Shown: in pieces, positions 12,071 to 23,110 of the stretch | Numbering within the stretch: the first letter of the stretch is position 1 | Layout of the letters: each line of letters begins with the position of its first letter | From: Cryptomeria japonica | Taxonomy: Eukaryota > Streptophyta > Pinopsida > Cupressales > Cupressaceae | Assembly (NCBI RefSeq): GCF_030272615.1 | Contig: NC_081410.1 | Span: 566,947,152-567,011,151 of the forward strand | DNA length: 64,000 bases | Direction: 5' to 3' | Made by a program: the position numbers and the translations under genes | The notes under the pieces: model-generated | What the model saw: the letters and a program-made list of their open reading frames with translations, nothing else | The model's database searches: none | Told to the model about the DNA's origin: nothing

Positions 12071-12640
12071 TGTAGACACCTAAAATTATCCTTCTTAATT
12101 AAATAAATAATTTATTTATTTAATTACTTTATCCTAAACCTTCTATTATTTAAATAAATCTTTATTTTTTTAGTTAATTCATTTATCTTCTTCTAAGCCT
12201 TTTCAAATTTAAATAAATACTTGTATTTATTTAAATAATACTTTTCCTAAATAAAATAAATACTTTTATTTATTTAACTTATCCCACTTCCTATCTTAAT
12301 TATATAAATCTTTATTTATTTAATTAATTCATTAGCCTTTTCTACCCATGACACACTTCATTCATCTCTTAATTCCTACACCACCTACCCTCTCATTATT
12401 TTCTTATTTTCTCTACCTACTCTTTAATCCTAGGCGACCATTTATCTTTACACCTCTTAACTGTATCGCTCCATTTCCGACAATGTTCTCTATATAAGAG
12501 GACACCCTCTTCCTTTCCCACCCTAATCATCTAATCAAGCCTTCTTGTGATATAGCTATCAACCACAATCTGTTCTTTATTGAGCTCTTGTGCATACATA
12601 AAATATGAGAGAAAATATATCAAACAAGATCAATGGAGAT
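12071..12640 (+). mobile_element. 3' LTR (right end uncertain) of the old Tat-like element
   Basis: It starts with TGTAGACACCTAAAATTATC after the polypurine tract, and is rich in TTTATTTAATTA blocks like the younger LTR. It has a TATA box (CTATATAAGAGG, about 12,490-12,501). The right boundary near 12,640 is where sequence turns into the next element's ORF. I cannot see a clean CA end, so the LTR may be truncated. Confidence 0.6.
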
Positions 12641-15340
12641 AGGAGACTCTTTTGGTGCATTTTCGAGGGTTATCGATGGCGTCATGTATGTGAAGATGCA
12701 GGGCATATATTCACTGCACCTTCGATGATTTAAGCACTGAGGAAATCAAGGGTATGTATCAATCTATGATACTAGGCAGCTCTGAAATAATCAGGCCAGA
12801 ATATCAAATCATTGAAAACCTAGGGTTAACCGGAATCCTGTATATATCTGAATTTATGGAGGAAATGATCAAATATGTTCTGAGGATTGTCCATGATAAA
12901 TTCATCTGGCTGGACTGGCCTCACATTATCACCAAAGAAGCAAGTCAAGAGGTCACCAGCTTACATAAAGTTGGGTACGATCCAAGGAAGAAGATCTCCA
13001 ACACTCAGGTTGAAAAGATCACCGACGCAACCCATGATGGAAGATCAATGAGGATCAGCACCATCAAAGATACAAATGTAAAATTTTCTTGCATGATCAT
13101 CAGCTACAAGGTAACACAATCATGTCAATTGAACTCTATTGCCAGTTCATGTATCCATGTTGCATATCAGATGATAAATAATGATGGTAAATATGATTTA
13201 TGTGAATGGATAAGAAATAAATTGATGATAAATGTTAGCAAAATCAAAGGTTTCAAGAAAGGGACATTTCGGTTTGGAAATCTTATTGTCTGCTTAATGT
13301 TATATTTCATGAATGAGCTACTAGGTTTGGGAAAGAAACGTTAGGCTCATGACATACCAGTAGGCATGCAGATTAGAGATGCAATCATCAGTCTTGGCAG
13401 CAATAGGGATGAGAATCTATGGGGCTTCTTCAAAACTTTCCATAATAATATGAGAATGAGGGAGAGGATCTCCAAATACATTATGGAGAAATACTCCATT
13501 GAAATACGCTTCATGGTAAAAACCGATGAAACCCTCATGGAAGTAGTGGAACCAAGGATAATTTGGGTCACCGAACTAGGCTATGAGGTTGACGATAGCA
13601 TCTTTGAACTTTGTGCTAAAATGCTTCTTGATGCTCCTTTGGATGACAAGGCTTAACATTTTGGCACTATGGAGGTGAAGGCTATTGAATTCAAAATTGG
13701 CTTCAATAAGAAAAGAAGATAAAAGAAAATAGACAAAATTTCTGTCTTCGTTCAAAATGTGATTCACAAGATAGATACAAAACTAGGTTCTGGATCTAAA
13801 CTGGTAGATCAACTAGCAAAGGTAACTGCAACAACTGTAGTGAAAATTTCTCTTGCGGTAAAGAGGCCAACAACTTTCATTTCTCCTATCACTTTTGATT
13901 TTGAAATAGAGGATAATCAACCTCTTGTGGTAAGGTTACAAAGGAATAAATCGGACAAGCCTCTGGTAGAGGAGAAAAAGGTGGATCCAAGGAGGAAGCT
14001 AGTAAGAAAAGTAACAACTGCACCCACACTTGTGGCAAGGAAACCTACTCAGAAGAGGAAGCCATCTCCATCCGCTCCTGCAACCCCCAACAAGAAGAAG
14101 AAAAAGAGCGATGAAACAAATGAATCTGGTAATATTACCATCATCCCCCCAATGACTTGTGCAAAATTGATTGATGAGGTAACCCAAGATGGTATTTTGA
14201 AGAATGTGTCAAACTTCTATGAACATTTAAATGCTAATGAGAAAAATGAAATGGAAGAAGCAATTTTGTTATATTTAGATATATATAAGAAGGCTTTGGA
14301 AGAAATTTTGAGGGAAAATCCTTTATCTCTGTATAATAAATTGGATGCAAGAAGATTAGATGCAGTTAAGAGAGACAAAGAAATTAGAGAAGTTGAACTT
14401 TTGAATATGTGTGGTTCTATAAACAATGAGGAAATGAAAAGATGTATAGAAGTTGTCAATAGAACAATTTTTAGCTCAAACCCCAGCAAATAAGTTTAAC
14501 GATTGGTAGAGTCAATGAAATAATAAGTGAGACCAAAGAAGGTTGGGCAAAATTATTCCAAAATAATCTTGATTTTGTTACTTCTCAAGAAGAATTTGCT
14601 AGGGCAACAACTCCCACCATTCCAGATAGATCTAAAGGGAAAGGAATTATGGGAAGTTTGGATCAAATTTTGAATGAACCAGTAATTAACAAGAGTGTAC
14701 AGACTTCACTGGCGGATAAACCTAAAATTGATGAGAGTGTACAAACTAAACTGGCAAAGACAACATTTGTATAGTCTGAGCAAGGTAAAGTAGATAATGT
14801 ACAGGATACAGATAATATTGTGGATAATGATCCACTGACAGTGACAGATACTACACCAAGTGGTGAAGCCACTAGTTTAAAAGAGGATGAGATAAGGGAT
14901 ACACCAATAAAGGAGAAGAATGAAAAGGAAAAGGAGACTGAACCGATAAGTGATTCATCAGTAAAAATTTTGACAATTGACACTTCTCAAGTTGAGATGA
15001 AATCCATGATAGAGATGAGTCCCACAGAACTAATGATGATGGCGGCTCAAAAGTTAATGAAGGAGGGATCTACAGACAAAGCAATAATAGATCAGTTAAT
15101 AACAATTTTGCACAGATTGATTCCTAAGTGTATGATTGAAAATGAAGCAAGAACTTCCGACAAGCTTAAGGTACTGATAGAGAACATTTCTAAAAACTTT
15201 CAATCATTACAACACATTTCCGATCGGCAAGCACTTGAAATATTTGCTTTGGCTAAGAGAAATGCTTTTGATCAAATCATTAGACAGAAAAGAGGAAGAT
15301 TGGAGATAAACTTATACTTATTAAAAATTCTTTAAAACAA
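12641..15340 (+). pseudogene. Extra ORF of a Ty1/copia-like element, broken
   Basis: Open stretches at 12,754-13,344, 13,366-13,656, 13,759-14,493 and 14,820-15,335 follow one another on the + strand and are separated only by single stops or short frame changes, so they look like one decayed protein of roughly 850 residues. The first half is globular (WLDWPHIITKEA; NSIASSCIHVAYQMI; GTFRFGNLIVCLMLYF). The middle is very basic (KRKPSPSAPATPNKKKKK), and the end is helical and acidic. It lies upstream of a polypurine tract and LTR at 16,056-16,068, so it is in the position of the extra 3' ORF found in some plant LTR elements. I see no gag zinc knuckle, RT or integrase. A related layout may exist at 18,010-18,630. 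Function is unknown. Confidence 0.5.
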
Positions 15341-16055
15341 TGCACTATCATCTAAAGGGTCTATTTTAATATAGAGATTCTTACAACATATGTAGATAAG
15401 AAAATAAAGGAGTTCCAAGAAAGGATGGCTAATATTTTTTAATTCTTTTGATGGGCTAACTTCACTTACAATGTCCATTGATGGAAAAAAATTTACCTTG
15501 GAGAGCAAAATTTCTCTTATGAAAAGGAAAGAGACAATATTATTTGGAGAGCAAGGAGTCTCAAAGGTTTGGTGAGTCCAAAATTGGATTCACTTGGTGT
15601 ACATAAGAGGGAATGCATGGATATAATTGCAAAGCCCACATCGACAGATGTTACTGAGAAAGAAACACGTGCACATTTACTAAGTGGACTTATATCCATA
15701 TCTGAAACATTCAAAACTGGTTGGGATACCTACATAGAGTTAATTGAAAAATCTTATCTAGAAATCTTGAAATTGGTCAAGCTCTGGTAAAGTAATCTGT
15801 AATTATTCATTCTTTTGCACAAATTTCTAACAATTATTTCAATTCTCTCATCAGTCTTTGGCATTGATGCCAAAGGGAGAGCATATGTATGTGAAAGATA
15901 AAGTATGTATATAATCCTAAGGGGAGGATATGAGATAGAGACTATAAATGCAATCATAGTCAATCAGATCGAGGGGAGCATACTTCAGTTCATGTTTAAT
16001 TTTCAGTTGAACCGACAGGGAATCCATTTTTCACATTTGTGTTCCCATCAATGCC
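15341..16055 (+). other. 3' tail of the copia-like element before its polypurine tract
   Basis: It continues a weak + strand coding signal (15,569-15,790, KETRAHLLSGLISISETF) and then non-coding sequence. The phrase ATGCCAAAGGGAGAGCATATG at 15,868 is a near copy of the tract at 16,051 (ATGCCAAAGGGGGAGATTG), so the end region contains a partial duplication. Confidence 0.4.
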
Positions 16056-16066
16056 AAAGGGGGAGA
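16056..16066 (+). promoter_or_regulatory. Polypurine tract of the copia-like element
   Basis: AAAGGGGGAGA followed by T and then TGTTGGCAATTG is the usual arrangement of a plant Ty1/copia polypurine tract and LTR start. Confidence 0.75.
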
Positions 16067-16067
16067 T

Positions 16068-17190
16068 TGTTGGCAATTGACATTCATTGGATTCATATGT
16101 TGTCATTGATGGAAACAAGATTATTATGAAGGTTTATACCAGCAGATACCGACATTGGAGTAATCAGGGTTACAACCGACACTGACAGCGGCACCGACAT
16201 CAAGCAGTTCAGTGAAGCTGACATCAGTCAGGGATCCGAAAGGTTTTATTTGTAAACTCATATTATAATTATTGTATAAGGCCGATATTGAATATCTTTT
16301 GTAATGTATTGTAAGCCGACATAAGGCATATTGTTTGTACAGGATATATAAGTTAGTCTATTAGTTCATTTTGATATAGCACATAGGATAGTGAGCAGAA
16401 TAATATGAAGAAATAATGATGCAAAGGATGTGTATGTAGATCATTTGTATGTGAAATTTATATCATGCAATGGCCAGTAGATGGTTTATACTTGGAGTAA
16501 AGGAGATGTCGGTAAAAGGGTTTAGGGTTTATGAACCGGTACAAAACAGAGCTATAATCGAAACTCTTTTTGGCATTGCAGATGCATTTTGTGAGTTCAT
16601 CTTTAATTTTTTTATCTCAAGAGAATCTTGTAGTCAATGAGACCCTTGGAGATTATTTTGAAGAATGAAAGTGTATGGGAAAAATCTATTTGAGTGAAAA
16701 ATAAGAAAAATATGAATTATTTTTGTACTGGTGAGAAGGAACAAGAGAAACATTGTAAAGGAAGAAAACTGACAGAGTAAGTGAAGAACACAGAGGTGTC
16801 AAAACCGGAAGATGTAGAACCGGAAAATGTGCGGTCAAGTTTTAATTGAATCCAATAGTTAGAAGGAGAGAAGTTCTAGAAGAGTAAGAATCTCCAGAAA
16901 GGCATTGTTACAGGGTGTGTGGAGTTTTAACATAATAGTAAGATTTAAACCAGTAGTGTAGAGTATTGAAGGTTGCAAAACATCACTTGTAATAGGTAAT
17001 TTATATGTGTATGTGCATCTTCATATTGTCTTCACTAAGTAGGTACTTAGTGCAGGGGTTGTAGGTCCTTTTGGTTGTATCCTATAAATAGATCAGGGGT
17101 TGGTGCGCCTTTGAGTCAGTGCTCATAAATTAGGGGTTGGTGCTCCTTGGGTTGGTACCCTAAAATTGTAATTAAATCATTTTCAATGTG
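16068..17190 (+). mobile_element. 3' LTR of a Ty1/copia-like element (right end uncertain)
   Basis: The LTR starts TGTTGGCAATTGACATTCAT right after the polypurine tract, and has a TATA box (GATATATAAG, 16,344-16,353). It contains CCGACACTGACAGCGGCACC-type repeats of CGACA words. Near the end GGGGTTGGTGCTCCTTGGG-like phrases are repeated. CTCCTTGGGATATCTCTATT occurs twice (about 17,191 and 17,244), so the end may carry a small duplication. There is no matching 5' LTR in the window. Confidence 0.6.
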
Positions 17191-17285
17191 ACGCTCCTTG
17201 GGATATCTCTATTTAAACCATCATCTTCCTTGGGTTGGTGCTCCTTGGGATATCTCTATTCAAACTATCAAGATAAGCCAACCCC

Positions 17286-17746
17286 AAAGTAATTTTATTT
17301 GGAATCCTCCACCTAGCAGTTGGATTAAAATTAATGTTCATGGGGCGGCTAAGGGTAACCCTGGGTCAGTTGGTTGTGGAGGAGTAGCTAGGGATCACAA
17401 TGGTAAGCTTGTCTCAATGGTAGCACTCCCCTTGGGCACCAAGACAAACCACTACTCGAAGGCTTATGTAACTTTCATTGGTTTGTAGATGGCGGTTAGA
17501 GAAAGGTTTAACCATGTTTGGTTGGAGAGTGATTCAATGAACATAATTAAATACATTAATAGACACCAGGAGCCAAGTTGGACAATCAAACATTTTATCA
17601 AAGATTGTCATCTCATGATTGCCAATCTGGATGATTTTAAAGCTTCTCACACATATCAGGAAGGGAATTATCCCATCGATTATATGGAAAATATTGGGTG
17701 GATTATGTGGAGGTTAAATGGTGGATGGAAATGGAAAGTTTCCTAA
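17286..17746 (+). pseudogene. LINE (plant L1-type) RNase H domain relic
   Basis: Two adjoining open stretches (17,198-17,488 and 17,489-17,746) encode a plant non-LTR retrotransposon RNase H-like domain: WNPPPSSWIKINVHGAAKG, NPGSVGCGGVARDHNGKL, then VWLESDSMNIIKYI. In this family the first catalytic Asp sits in the K-x-N-x-D-G-A motif. Here it is His (NVHGAA), so that residue is lost. One in-frame TAG separates the halves. The reverse transcriptase expected upstream is absent. Confidence 0.75.
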
Positions 17747-18009
17747 GAAACACGTGCGAGCTGACTAGACAGGATGTCAAACTAATCAACCACTCATTAC
17801 CAACTCATAATGATAGAATGTTGTTGGGATAATGTCTCTTGGTGGAATTTTTTTATGCCTCCCAATTATTGCTACTCTAGAGGCTTCTCCTTTTTATGGT
17901 TAGGCTTGTTGTTGTGTATTTTGGGTGTTCTTTCTTGCACATTCAGAATTGTGTATTTCATGGGGGGTGAGAAGAATAGGATGGAACCCACCTCTTTTGA
18001 GAAATAGAT

Positions 18010-18630
18010 AAGGAATACTAAGGTTTGGAATGAAATTTCAGATGGGGGCCTAGTGCCATATATGAAAAGGTTAAATGGGAATTCACCGAGTGCTACTGAA
18101 GATTTTGTGAGCAGTTGGGATAATGGTATCCTTAAGGTCTATGGTGTTGAATTTAGGATTGATGAGGATTTTATTGCTGAAATTATTGGTATGTAGACGG
18201 AGGGAAGGAAGTTTTATAGAGAATGGAAATATGTTGATTAAGCTATCTCCACTTTCTTCAACAAGCAGAAGGAGCAAAATAGGGTTCAGATGATGGCTAA
18301 TGGTGGCTCCAATCGAAAGGATCTTCAAACGCCTTGAGCTGATGTGGCAGAGGTTATCATGAGATACATCACTCTTTATGGTTGGTATGCAAGCATTTTT
18401 TCCTATAACTTGGTCATTTTTAGTCACTTTAGGCATGATAGAAAAAATTTCATTCTATTTTATCTTCTATCTTATTTAAGGAATAGTGTGGAGAAACATG
18501 CAGATAATGTGGATAATACGGTCCTTGATGAGGGCCTTATTCGGCTTATTATGGACTATGCCAAAGCCCATGAAGTCAATTCATCCCCTATTTTGAAAAC
18601 CCATGTTTCTTTTTTTAAACCAGAGGTTGA
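18010..18630 (+). pseudogene. Retroelement ORF relic of unknown function
   Basis: The + strand frame reads VYGVEFRIDEDFIAEIIGM, then REWKY, then MANGGSNRKDLQTP, ADVAEVIMRYITL and DEGLIRLIMDYAKAHE, with three in-frame stops. The layout (a short motif with FI-x-E-x-x-G, then a Trp-containing helix, then a long helical region) recalls the N-terminal domain of plant transposon-associated ORFs and loosely the first half of the ORF at 12.75 kb. I cannot prove homology by eye. It is cut at its right end by repeat copy 2. Confidence 0.45.
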
Positions 18631-19167
18631 GGTCAATTGTAATTATGAAGCTTAATTTCTACAGACAAAATAAAGTATAGGTAACCTTTCTAGCCCCATT
18701 CTATAATAGTTGTGTATGTATTCATCTCTCATAATCAGAGAAACATGGAACCCACTATACCCTTAATCCTACCCAACCAACATTGTAACATAGATATTTG
18801 AGAGATATATATGTAAAAGGGATCATATATAAGAAAATATAACTTGGAATAATATAAATATTTTAAAATAGCCTACATATTACTAATTTTATGTCCTTGG
18901 GCACTAAAATGTGTATAGAATAAACCTATAAGTAATTTTATTGTCATATAGGGATTCACCATACCATGAATATATATGTAATATTGAATAAATAAATAGT
19001 TAAATAATTTAAAATAGGTACCCAATAAGGTAGATAAAGGGAAAAAAGGAACTAAAAAATAAAATAAAATATGTAAACTTGTATGTTCTACAATAAGGTC
19101 AAATATACTATCAAAATCCTTAAATTTTCCACATAGAATTTCAAAACATAAATTATTCCAATTTCTT

Positions 19168-19380
19168 ATGCAATGGAGACAATACAGATACCTAAATAAA
19201 AAAGAATGTGAGCCAAGGCAACACAACAAAATTAGAAATATGCTAGACATAGTATTGAAGATAAAATTACCATTGTTGCAAATTGAGGTCCTAATTATAG
19301 ACATAGAATATCTTACACCACATTATTGTACTAAAGGAAGGAACATAATGGTGAATATGACACTTTATGGGATAAAGTGA
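19168..19380 (+). CDS. Small ORF A of the 3.9-kb repeat, open only in copy 2 (70 aa)
   Basis: The ORF holds NKKECEPRQHNKIRNMLDIV and LLQIEVLIIDIEYLTPHYC. Homologous DNA exists in units 1 (about 1,008-1,210) and 2 (about 2,320-2,532), but there it is broken; unit 1 has TAG where copy 2 has TGG. The sequence GTGATAAG at its 3' end could be a splice donor, and TTTATGTGCAG about 330 bp downstream in unit 1 could be an acceptor. I could not join it in frame to the next conserved ORF, however, so it may only be an exon remnant. Function is unknown. Confidence 0.3.
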   Translation: MQWRQYRYLNKKECEPRQHNKIRNMLDIVLKIKLPLLQIEVLIIDIEYLTPHYCTKGRNIMVNMTLYGIK

Positions 19381-19735
19381 TAAGATTCAACCTTCATTGA
19401 TCAACAAAAGTGGGGTGACTCTCCATATACCACTTCCCTATAAATTTTAGGTGCCAAAGATAATTCTAAAAATAAGATAAAACACAACCCCATATAGATG
19501 ACCTACCCAACACCTCATTATATATAAGTGAATAAACCTATAGGACGAAGTTTGTGTTGAGTTTTACATATTTTAATGAGTAGATTATCTCTACATTGTC
19601 ACACTTAGTAGAATACAATATAAAAACAATATATGCTAGTGGGGAACATAGAAACAAATGTTGGTTCACCTCCCTTCATGTTGTTTAAATGTTATATGTT
19701 CCAAATAATTTATGGGTAGAAGAAAATAATGTTGC

Positions 19736-19993
19736 ATGAACTTTGATGAATATGGCAGTAATTTTAAATTAAAAAAATTATTTATGGTATCCACTTATGA
19801 GAAACCCAAAATGTGTTTAAGTAAATTAGGATTAACACATGTTTATTGCTCCAAAAGTCTAGATAAATTAGATAATATATCGATGTGTCGCATCTTTGAT
19901 GAATACATTAACAAGAAAAGTCCTCATGTATATTTTTGGTGTCAAGAAAAGCATTATAATTCTACAAATAAAATAAATTCTTTCATCCTATGA
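19736..19993 (+). CDS. Conserved small ORF of the 3.9-kb repeat, copy 2 (85 aa, or 69 aa from inner Met)
   Basis: The conserved 69 codons start at the Met at 19,784. In this copy the frame is also open upstream to a Met at 19,736, adding MNFDEYGSNFKLKKLF. Units 1 and 2 have the same upstream DNA, but a TAA replaces TTA, so the extension is either ancestral and lost there or accidental here. The core CLSKLGLTHVYCSKSLDKLD is unchanged. Function is unknown. Confidence 0.4.
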   Translation: MNFDEYGSNFKLKKLFMVSTYEKPKMCLSKLGLTHVYCSKSLDKLDNISMCRIFDEYINKKSPHVYFWCQEKHYNSTNKINSFIL

Positions 19994-22365
19994 CACCTAC
20001 CACATGTGATGGATCAAACTTACATTGGAATTGACTCTATATAAAATTTTGTACATCATAGGTATACATTATGATTGGAAACAAAATCAGATTTCCCCAA
20101 TTATATTGTATAATTCTTCTACATCCATTACCTTAAACTTGATAATTTTTAATTTCAATTACAATCATTAATCAACATAATTATTCTATCAAATTATTTA
20201 ATATCTTCTATCATTACAATAATCTTGTATAGGTTAATTATTGAGTCAACAAATCAAATAAATAAAATTAGATAGACTCCGAAATATCTTGGGTAGAGAA
20301 TGCTAATATTGATGCCTAAAGCATAACTAGCATTTAGTAAATAAAATCTTTAGTGGTGCCAAGATAAAAGTATAAAGTCATGTCACACTTTAATAAAGGG
20401 AATGATCAATGCTAATTCAAATTTTTAAAATAAATCAATAGAAACTTAAATATATGTTTTGAATTTTAAATTGATATAAACTAATAAAATTTATAATTCT
20501 TTTGTCTATTTTATGTTTGTGATTTTAGCAAAATTTTAATAAATTATTTGAATGTAGTTTTTTATAAAGTAAACACTATAATTTAGTTGTTGATAAAATG
20601 TTGAAATTGAAGTTACACAAGCCACCATACTTTAATTAGTAAATTTTAGTTTTTTTTCATCAAGTGTTTTTTGTATATTGATAACTTGAAACTTCAGTGC
20701 ATGGATATATTTTTTTACTTTTTTTTATAAATATATATCTTTCAATAAATTTGAAAAGTTATGTGTGCTAAAATATAACTCTTTCCAATTACCACCACCT
20801 TTTTTCTTAATTATTTATCCAAATTAGAAAATAATTATATCATGTTGGCATAGATTCCTTTCTCTACTACATCATTTTAAAAAAAAAACAAATTAAATAA
20901 ATTTTAGTATTTTTCCTTGACAAGATAATCAACCTTATATTTTAGTGTTGATGACCTACTTTCAATAAAAATAAAATATTAAATATAAAAAACTAATTAA
21001 AATATTAAAAGATATATATTTTGGAAAATTCACTTAGATCTATAAAAGGGTACTTTTACATTTCAAAAAAAAAATTATTTATAAGAGTAGGAGTTGTTGA
21101 AACATCGAGTTTTTTTATTCGTTATTTTTTTTAGCAATTAGATTCAAAGTGGTATAAAATATATATTTAGTAGACACTTCCAATTGGAAAAGTTGTGGTC
21201 CATATATCTTAGCTATAATGAATCTATATAGACCATATGTTTGACTAAAATTAATTTTTAATTAGAATTACTTAAATTCACTTGTGCTAATAAGTTAGCC
21301 TGAAATGTGACACAGTTTTGTGCTTTTACCTACCATAATATTTCCCAAAACCTTTCCCTTTTGAAGGTAATTGAAAATCCTTATAGGGTGCTAGGAAGTT
21401 TGAAAAAAATAAAACTTAAATTGGTTTTATACTCTTTTATTGTAAATTCCCACCATATGTGATGCAAAATAGCCTATATGGCTTGAGCTTAATTATTAAT
21501 TATGGAGATATAAAATAGTATTACACCATCCTCTTTTATATATGTTAAAAATATTAAAAAATTGACATGGGCCCATGATAACTTCAGATTTCAAAATATT
21601 AAAATGAAGTTTTATAATCTAATTTATAAATTACCCATATTTTTACCATGAACGTCTTGTTTCTCAAATAAAATCTAGGCTCTCAAATGATATATCATGT
21701 CACTAGTGACTAGTAATATACCTTTCCAAGTGAACACGTGAATATAAAATTAAACTTGTACAACAAACAAACAATTATTGTTTATATATGAACTTATATC
21801 TAGGATGGACATAAAAAAGCACAACAAGATTATGCATGACATATAGGAAATGACACGTAAACAGAGAAATATAACTAGACTATCTAGACAGGAATAATAT
21901 TTTTAGAAGGGACAAAAAAAATATTATGATGGATAATAAAAACATCTAAAACAATGCAAAATGACAATTGTGTTTGCCAAAAATTTACTTGTAGTGATAA
22001 ATTTTGCCTGGAATTGCAATTCTACATCCATCCACCAAACACGTAGCCTACCAGATGTTGCAACATATTGATTTGAATCATTTCAAGTTATATAAGAATA
22101 AATTAATTAGAATAAGCACTTGATTTATATAAGTTGATAGTAGATACTACAAATAAAATTAACATAAAGATTCTACTTTATATTTAAAAATAAATACAAG
22201 ATGTAAATTAAAAGGTATGGATTCAGTGTTTTTGATTGAAGACTAACTTGTGGTAAGCTCAATGTTCTTATTCATTGGTTCTAATACCTTTCCAAAGACA
22301 TAGTGGTGATATACAAAATTAACGGAAATAAGCCACACCAAAACCAATGATGAATTAATCAGAAA

Positions 22366-22436
22366 GGATCTAGTAGCTTAGTTGGTAAAGCACTCTAGTA
22401 GCAAATAGAATGTCCTAGTTTCAATTCCTACCTTGT
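22366..22436 (+). repeat. tRNA-like sequence in repeat copy 2
   Basis: TAGCTTAGTTGGTAAAGCAC and TCCTAGTTTCAATTCCTA repeat the sequence at 5,519-5,588. The A box is slightly better here (TAGCTTAGTTGG). No other member of the 5.7-5.95 kb cluster is present. Confidence 0.5.
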
Positions 22437-22499
22437 CTATATATGCCATATCTCAACATATGATATCAAAGCTAGACGAGAAGCCTTAAACACCTATAA

Positions 22500-22580
22500 T
22501 GTTTCATGTGAAGCCGCCAAGTTCACAGTTGCTCAATTAATCTTTGGGACCTCATGGATTCCAGCTACATGAGTCGCTTT
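22500..22580 (+). pseudogene. Pectin methylesterase 3'-end fragment
   Basis: AAGCCGCCAAGTTCACAGTT and GGGACCTCATGGATTCCAGC match the last coding bases of the pectin methylesterase at 57,396-57,500 (opposite strand in the window), where they encode EAAKLTVAQLISGTSWIP. A 16-bp segment present in the full copy (between ATGTGA and AGCCGCC) is deleted here between short TGA repeats. Only about 25 codons remain. It is joined on its left to repeat copy 2. Confidence 0.85.
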
Positions 22581-23110
22581 ACTTTTTTTTTTTAATTGCT
22601 ATTCAATTTGTTGTATAAACATCGGGAATCATTGGCTTACTCCATTGCAGCAATCTACCACTCATTTATTTTCAGTCAAACAATGTAAATAAACACCGAT
22701 GAAATTGTCATGTACCTTTGCTTCAATAATTTAATTAAAGAGGATGGCGATAATTAAAATGTAGAGATAAATGCGTGACGTATCAAATAATTTTCTGTGT
22801 TGAGTGCAAGGTGCTGGTAGAAGATATTCTTAAAGGTTTGGACAAATCTTTATTATTTAAAATTAGATAACTATCAAATCTTTATTATTATTTGATTTAT
22901 TGTTTAAATCTAATGAATAATTTGTTTGGGTTATTTATTGTCGACAAACATTTTGAAGAAATAATGTTAGAATTGTCATATATTTTTGTTTGCTTTTCTT
23001 GTGACAATCTATGGAATAAAAGTAGTGGCAATAAGCCAAGTCTTGTGGCTTCAATATTTAATTAAAGATGATGGACTATTTTATTTACTTTCTAATTAAA
23101 ATATAGATCT
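22581..23110. repeat. Duplicated pectin methylesterase downstream flank
   Basis: This is an inverted match to 56,870-57,395. Examples are TTGCTATTCAATTTGTTGT, CCACTCATTTATTTTCAGTC, GTGTTGAGTGCAAGGTGCT and GAAATAATGTTAGAATTGTC, all in order. The alignment shows many indels, so the duplication is old. It proves that the 22.5-kb fragment came from a paralogous locus and not from a processed transcript. Confidence 0.8.

Larger units (their letters stand above)
18631..22505. repeat. Unclassified 3.9-kb dispersed repeat, copy 2 (single unit)
   Basis: This is the second copy of 448-5,658 without the tandem duplication. It interrupts a retroelement ORF relic on its left and adjoins a pectin methylesterase 3' fragment on its right, where the last eight bases AATGTTTC are shared with copy 1. 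The octamer TGTTTCAT also belongs to the pectin methylesterase sequence, so the junction may have formed at microhomology. Confidence 0.75.

Noticed and set aside
16068-17190. Solo LTR
   Set aside because: A polypurine tract and internal ORF precede it directly, so it is the 3' LTR of a truncated element and not a solo LTR.
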